The position numbers and the translations under genes were made by a program. Shown one piece after another: positions 19,499-23,179 of a DNA stretch of 23,179 nucleotides. The notes below the pieces were generated by a model. It worked only from the letters and a program-made list of their open reading frames with translations. It was not told where the DNA came from and made no database searches. Position 1 is the stretch's first letter. Each line of letters opens with the position of its first letter. Source of the stretch: Verrucomicrobiales bacterium (GTDB taxonomy: Bacteria; Verrucomicrobiota; Verrucomicrobiia; Limisphaerales; RI-55); contig DNDP01000470.1 in the NCBI GenBank assembly GCA_003484235.1, positions 402-23,580 on the forward strand. Reading direction: 5' to 3'.

Positions 19499-20965
19499 TC
19501 AGGCCAGAACTGACTTCACAACCTTGCCGTGGACGTCGGTCAGCCGGAAATGCCGGCCCTGATATTTGAAGGTCAGCCGCTCGTGATCCACCCCCAGCAG
19601 GTGCAGCATTGTGGCGTGAAGGTCGTGGACGTGCACTCCGTCCCGCGCCACGTTGTAGCCAAATTCATCCGTTTCGCCGTGGACCATGCCGCCCTTGACC
19701 CCGCCGCCGGCCATCCACATCGTGTAGGCATGCGGATGATGGTCGCGACCTAGCCAGCCGTCCCGGTTGCGCGCCTCGTTCATGGGTGTGCGACCGAATT
19801 CTCCGCCCCAGACGATGAGTGTCTCGTCCAGCATGCCCCGCGCCTTCAGATCCTTGATCAAGGCCGCGATTGGCCGGTCGGTTTCCCGGCAGATGTCCAC
19901 CATTCCGTAGCGGAGGTCGTTGCCCTTGTGATCGCCGTGGCTGTCCCAGCCCCAGTGATACAGCTGCACGAAGCGCACGCCTTTCTCGACCAGCCGACGG
20001 GCGAGCAGGCAGTTGGTGGCGAAGCCCGACTTGCCCGGTTCCGTGCCGTACATTTCGAGCACGTGCTTCGGCTCGTTGGCGATGTCCACCAGCTCCGGCA
20101 TGCTGGTCTGCATCCGGTAGGCCATCTCGTACTGGGCGATGCGCGCATCGACATCGGCTTCACCGAGGCGGTCGGCGTTCAGCTGGTGCAGGTCGCGCAG
20201 CGTGTCGAGCATGCGGCGGCGGCTCGTCCCGGAAATGCCCTCCGGGTTGTTGAGGTAAAGCACCGGTTCGCGGCCGGAACGGAAGTGAACGCCCTGATGC
20301 TCCGCCGGCAGGAAGCCGCTGCCCCAGAGTCGGGCGTAGAGTGGTTGATCGACCTTGCCGGGCGTGATCAGGACCACGAACGCGGGCAGATTGTCGTTCT
20401 CGTTCCCCAGCCCGTAGTGCACCCAGGCGCCGATGCTCGGCCGGCCGGAGATCTGCGAGCCGGTCTGGAGAAACGTGATGGCGGGATCGTGATTGATCGC
20501 CTCGGTGTAGAGCGAGCGGACGATTGCGAGATCATCGACGACCTGTGCCGTGTGCGGCAGGAGCTCGCTCACCCACGTTCCGTTGCTGCCGTGCCGGCCG
20601 AATTTGTAGATGGAGCCGGCGAGCGGCAGAACGGCCTGGTTGCCCGACATGCCGGTCAGCCGCTGGCCCATCCGCACGGACGCGGGGAGATCCTCGCCGT
20701 TCCGCTCGTTGAGGACCGGCTTGTAGTCGAAGGTCTCCAGCTGCGACGGGCCACCCGCCATGAACAGGTAGATGATCCGCTTGGCTTTCGGGGCAAAGTG
20801 CGGGGCGCCCAGCACGCCCGCATCGGGAGCTCCCGCGAGCAATGGCGTCGGGGGATTCATCAACGACGCCAGGGCGATCCCTCCCAGCCCCATGCCGAAA
20901 CGGTTGAGGAACTGGCGGCGGGAAAGGCCGGTGAGGGGCAGGGAGCCTGTGCAAAGCGGTTTCAT
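19499..20965 (-). CDS. DUF1501 protein with Tat signal
   Basis: 488-residue protein of the DUF1501 family, typical of planctomycetes and verrucomicrobia and, as I recall, grouped with the alkaline phosphatase/sulfatase fold. The N-terminus has SRRQFL followed by a hydrophobic stretch (residues 16-40), a twin-arginine export signal, so it is folded before export. Family landmarks are IYLFMAGGPSQLETFDYKP, WDSHGDH, ETLIVWGGEFGRTP and DHHPHAYTMWMAGGG, with His and Asp residues placed as possible metal ligands. It follows the DUF1553 gene by 133 bases on the same strand, the usual pairing in these phyla. The biochemical role of the pair is not established; links to polysaccharide use are often suggested. 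No terminator with a T-run was found after it. Confidence 0.93.
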   Translation of the reverse strand: MKPLCTGSLPLTGLSRRQFLNRFGMGLGGIALASLMNPPTPLLAGAPDAGVLGAPHFAPKAKRIIYLFMAGGPSQLETFDYKPVLNERNGEDLPASVRMGQRLTGMSGNQAVLPLAGSIYKFGRHGSNGTWVSELLPHTAQVVDDLAIVRSLYTEAINHDPAITFLQTGSQISGRPSIGAWVHYGLGNENDNLPAFVVLITPGKVDQPLYARLWGSGFLPAEHQGVHFRSGREPVLYLNNPEGISGTSRRRMLDTLRDLHQLNADRLGEADVDARIAQYEMAYRMQTSMPELVDIANEPKHVLEMYGTEPGKSGFATNCLLARRLVEKGVRFVQLYHWGWDSHGDHKGNDLRYGMVDICRETDRPIAALIKDLKARGMLDETLIVWGGEFGRTPMNEARNRDGWLGRDHHPHAYTMWMAGGGVKGGMVHGETDEFGYNVARDGVHVHDLHATMLHLLGVDHERLTFKYQGRHFRLTDVHGKVVKSVLA

Positions 20966-21098
20966 CGGCGCGTTTTCGTCCGCAGGTCTTCAATGTCGAT
21001 TGGTTGGAAACCGTTCACCAGTCGTTTGCAAATGTGTTTCAAGTTCATGCTCGAGAGGGCGTGGCTGGGCGATTGCCCGTAAATGGCTTCGTGCAGCC

Positions 21099-23179
21099 CT
21101 ACCGCTTCATGACAAACTCATCGTAGTTCATCACGGTGTTCAGCACCAGCGTCAACGCCGCGGCTGCAGGCTTCGACATCCCTTCCGGCGCCGGTTGGTC
21201 GCCGATGGCGAGCACCTTGGCGGCAAGCTCCGGCTGGGCGGCAAACCCGGCCAGCTGGTCTTCGTAAAGGCGCAGCAAGGCCGCCGTCTCGCGGTCCGCG
21301 GGCTGGCGGCTGAGCAACGTGGCAAACCCGGCCTCGATGGCCCGGGCAGGTTCTTGATGCTCCTGCAACAGCCGGGTCGCCAGCACCCGGCTGGCTTCCA
21401 GGAACTGCGGGTCGTTCATCAACACCAGCGACTGCAGCGGCGTTGCGGTCGTCTCGCGCCGCGCCGTGCAGACCTCCCGCGAGGTGGCGTCGAACGTGAG
21501 CATCGTGGGCGGCGGCGCCGTGCGCCGCCAGAACGTGTAGAGGCTCCGGCGGTGGAGTCCTTCACCCTTGTCCTGGCGATAGCTCTTGCCGGTGCCGGAC
21601 TCCTCCCACAGCCCCGCGGGCTGGTAGGGTTTCACGCTGGGCCCGCCGAGCTTTGGCACCAGCAGTCCGCTGGCAGCCAGCGCCTGATCACGGATCTGTT
21701 CGGCGGAAAGCCGGTGACGCGGCCCATGTGCCAGCAGTTCCGCCAGCGTCTCGCCATCCAATCCGGACGAGCCGGGGCGGGAGGATTGGCGGTAGGCGGC
21801 CGAGGTCGCAATCAGGCGGTGCAGCGCCTTCAAGTCCCAGCCGTTGTCCATGAACCAGCCGGCCAGCCAGTCCAGCAGCGCGGGATGGGTCGGCTGGGCG
21901 CCCTGCGAGCCGAAGTCCTCCAACGTGGCGACCAGCCCCCGGCCGAAGTGCTGTTTCCAGGCGCGGTTGACGACGACACGGGCGGTCAAGGGATTCTCCC
22001 GATCGGTCAGCCAATGCGCGAGGCCCAGCCGGTTGCGCGGCAGGTCCGGAGCGAAGGGGAAAATCCCGGCCGGTGTGTCCGGCTCGACTGTTTCACCGCG
22101 CAGATCATAGGCGCCGCGTTTCAGGAGATACGTGGTGCGGCGTTCCGGCAGCTCCTCCATCACCATGATCTCGCGGATGTCGTTCACCAGTTCGTTCTCC
22201 TGCCGGCGAAGCGACTTCAGCTCGTCCAGCACCGGAGCGACCGGGTCGTTCTCTGCAGCCAATGGCCGGGAGAGGTCGCGGTCGAACACCAGCAGCTCGT
22301 CGATCAACCCGTTGCGGAAGCCGGAGTCCCGGAATCGGCCGCCGAGCGTCAGGTGGATGTTGCCGACGTCCGAGTCGCCCCATTCCTTGCGATGCAGGAT
22401 GTCCTTGAAGAGATGATCGCGCACCGAGTCGGTCCCGACCCGCCGGCCGTTTACGAAAATCCCGAGGCCGGACGCGCGGCTTGAACCGTCATAGGTCAGC
22501 GTCACCTGGACCCATTCATTCAGGGGCAGGGGATCGCGCCCGCGGATGGCGATGGCGTTGCCGGGCCAGAAATGGATCAGTGCAAAGAAGGGCCTGCCCT
22601 GGTCGAGCACCAGCTCATAGCCGCGGCTGCCCGAATCCGACCACGCGCGGGAATGATGGAGGATGACCGCCCGCTCCTGTTCCTCGGTGCGCTTGAGCCA
22701 GAGCGCGATGCTGAACTCATCGGTCCGGGTGAACGTGCCCGAATTGCGGCACACCACCTCGTTGTCGCCGCTGAACTGCACCGCCTGACCCTGACGTCCG
22801 GAAACCAGCTGCGGCGAATCGCGAAACTCCGCGGCATTGGTCGACACCAGGTTGGGTGACTTGTTCTTCTCCAGTTCGTCGAATGGGAAGGCGGCCAAAG
22901 GCAGGACAGGCATCCTGCCTGTCTGTGTCGCCTCTGCCACCGGTGGAACTTCGATTTCATCCACCGGCTTCCAGCTGACCAGCCGTTTCTCCATCCCTGC
23001 AATCGCACGCTTCAGCTCTTCGTGGCGCTCCTTTTGCCCGTCCTGGTACAGCAGCAGCGTCGGGGTGGGCACGGCGCGCGTGAAGTGCGAGTAGAGTCCC
23101 GACTCGTCGATGTTGTTGAAAAACGCCGACAGCGAGTAGTAGTCGGTCTGGAGGATGGGGTCGTACTTGTGATCGTGGC
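21099..23179 (-). CDS. DUF1549/DUF1553 (PSD1) protein with LamG domain, partial
   Basis: The gene runs off the right end of the window. The frame stays open to 23179 and there reads HDHKYDPILQTDYYSLSAFF, the end of a DUF1549 domain, so the true start, a signal peptide and probably a planctomycete cytochrome c domain lie outside. About 690 residues are visible. In order: the DUF1549 end; a coiled region; a LamG/concanavalin-like jelly-roll (about 22815-22255, with VQFSGDNEVV, FSIALWLKR, WVQVTLTYDG and GLIDELLVFDRDL); a helical spacer; then DUF1553 (RNRLGLAHWLTDRENPLTAR, FGRGLVATLEDFGSQG, YRQSS, ending NYDEFVMKR). It is probably a secreted or surface protein, with LamG perhaps binding carbohydrate. 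It is followed by a DUF1501 gene. A short palindrome is translated in frame near 22900-22923. Confidence 0.9.
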   Translation of the reverse strand, partial: HDHKYDPILQTDYYSLSAFFNNIDESGLYSHFTRAVPTPTLLLYQDGQKERHEELKRAIAGMEKRLVSWKPVDEIEVPPVAEATQTGRMPVLPLAAFPFDELEKNKSPNLVSTNAAEFRDSPQLVSGRQGQAVQFSGDNEVVCRNSGTFTRTDEFSIALWLKRTEEQERAVILHHSRAWSDSGSRGYELVLDQGRPFFALIHFWPGNAIAIRGRDPLPLNEWVQVTLTYDGSSRASGLGIFVNGRRVGTDSVRDHLFKDILHRKEWGDSDVGNIHLTLGGRFRDSGFRNGLIDELLVFDRDLSRPLAAENDPVAPVLDELKSLRRQENELVNDIREIMVMEELPERRTTYLLKRGAYDLRGETVEPDTPAGIFPFAPDLPRNRLGLAHWLTDRENPLTARVVVNRAWKQHFGRGLVATLEDFGSQGAQPTHPALLDWLAGWFMDNGWDLKALHRLIATSAAYRQSSRPGSSGLDGETLAELLAHGPRHRLSAEQIRDQALAASGLLVPKLGGPSVKPYQPAGLWEESGTGKSYRQDKGEGLHRRSLYTFWRRTAPPPTMLTFDATSREVCTARRETTATPLQSLVLMNDPQFLEASRVLATRLLQEHQEPARAIEAGFATLLSRQPADRETAALLRLYEDQLAGFAAQPELAAKVLAIGDQPAPEGMSKPAAAALTLVLNTVMNYDEFVMKR
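22900..22923. repeat. Palindromic element inside the DUF1553 gene
   Basis: Two overlapping inverted repeats share the same bases: GGCAGGA (22900-22906) with TCCTGCC (22913-22919), and GACAGGC (22905-22911) with GCCTGTC (22917-22923). On the coding strand it is translated as part of QTGRMPVLP. It lies in a poorly conserved stretch between the DUF1549 end and the LamG domain. From memory, TGRMPV-type peptides recur in unrelated verrucomicrobial proteins. Confidence 0.65.

Noticed and set aside
20772..22484. Long + strand open frame (570 residues) opposite DUF1501/DUF1553
   Set aside because: It spans two well-supported minus-strand genes and their gap; the composition is typical of antisense shadows.

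Overview
The window is high-GC DNA, most likely from a member of the Verrucomicrobiota (or a close PVC-superphylum relative). The markers are a PVC-type 'membrane-bound dehydrogenase' with a C-terminal CxxCH cytochrome, a DUF1501 / DUF1553 (PSD1) pair, and short dispersed palindromes of a type I remember from verrucomicrobial genomes. No RNA genes, CRISPR arrays, transposases or phage genes were seen.

Layout. (1) 1-2551: a small, AT-richer four-helix membrane protein bracketed by two copies of a palindromic repeat, then an M48 metalloprotease with a long C-terminal extension. (2) 2674-5258: a secreted PVC-type dehydrogenase/HEAT/cytochrome c protein ending at a good intrinsic terminator. (3) 5546-9038, + strand: a MacAB-type export operon (adaptor, ATPase, permease) without an outer-membrane gene. 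(4) 9047-11776, - strand: a large hybrid histidine kinase. (5) 11915-12253, - strand: a glutaredoxin-like protein with its own terminator, divergent from (6) 12378-13565, a PhoR-like membrane histidine kinase. (7) 13551-19348, - strand: a second, complete tripartite export operon in the order TolC-like lipoprotein, adaptor, ATPase, permease. Its adaptor ends in two tandem EF-hands. (8) 19499-23179, - strand: a DUF1553 protein with an internal LamG domain (cut by the window end), followed by a Tat-exported DUF1501 protein.

How the parts may work together. The two ABC systems are complete or near-complete MacAB-type machines in opposite orientation, separated by two sensor kinases and a redox protein. 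No stand-alone response regulator is present, so a regulatory link between kinases and exporters is only a positional guess. The second operon is tightly coupled: two of its gene junctions carry almost the same short sequence. Each adaptor carries an extra low-complexity module not needed by the canonical MacA fold: an internal helical plus Gly-rich insertion in one, and a C-terminal EF-hand duplication in the other. These two decorations and the dispersed palindromes (one translated in frame inside the DUF1553 gene, two supplying or abutting start codons at the left end) are the most unusual things seen. I did not identify a wholly new defence or metabolic system.
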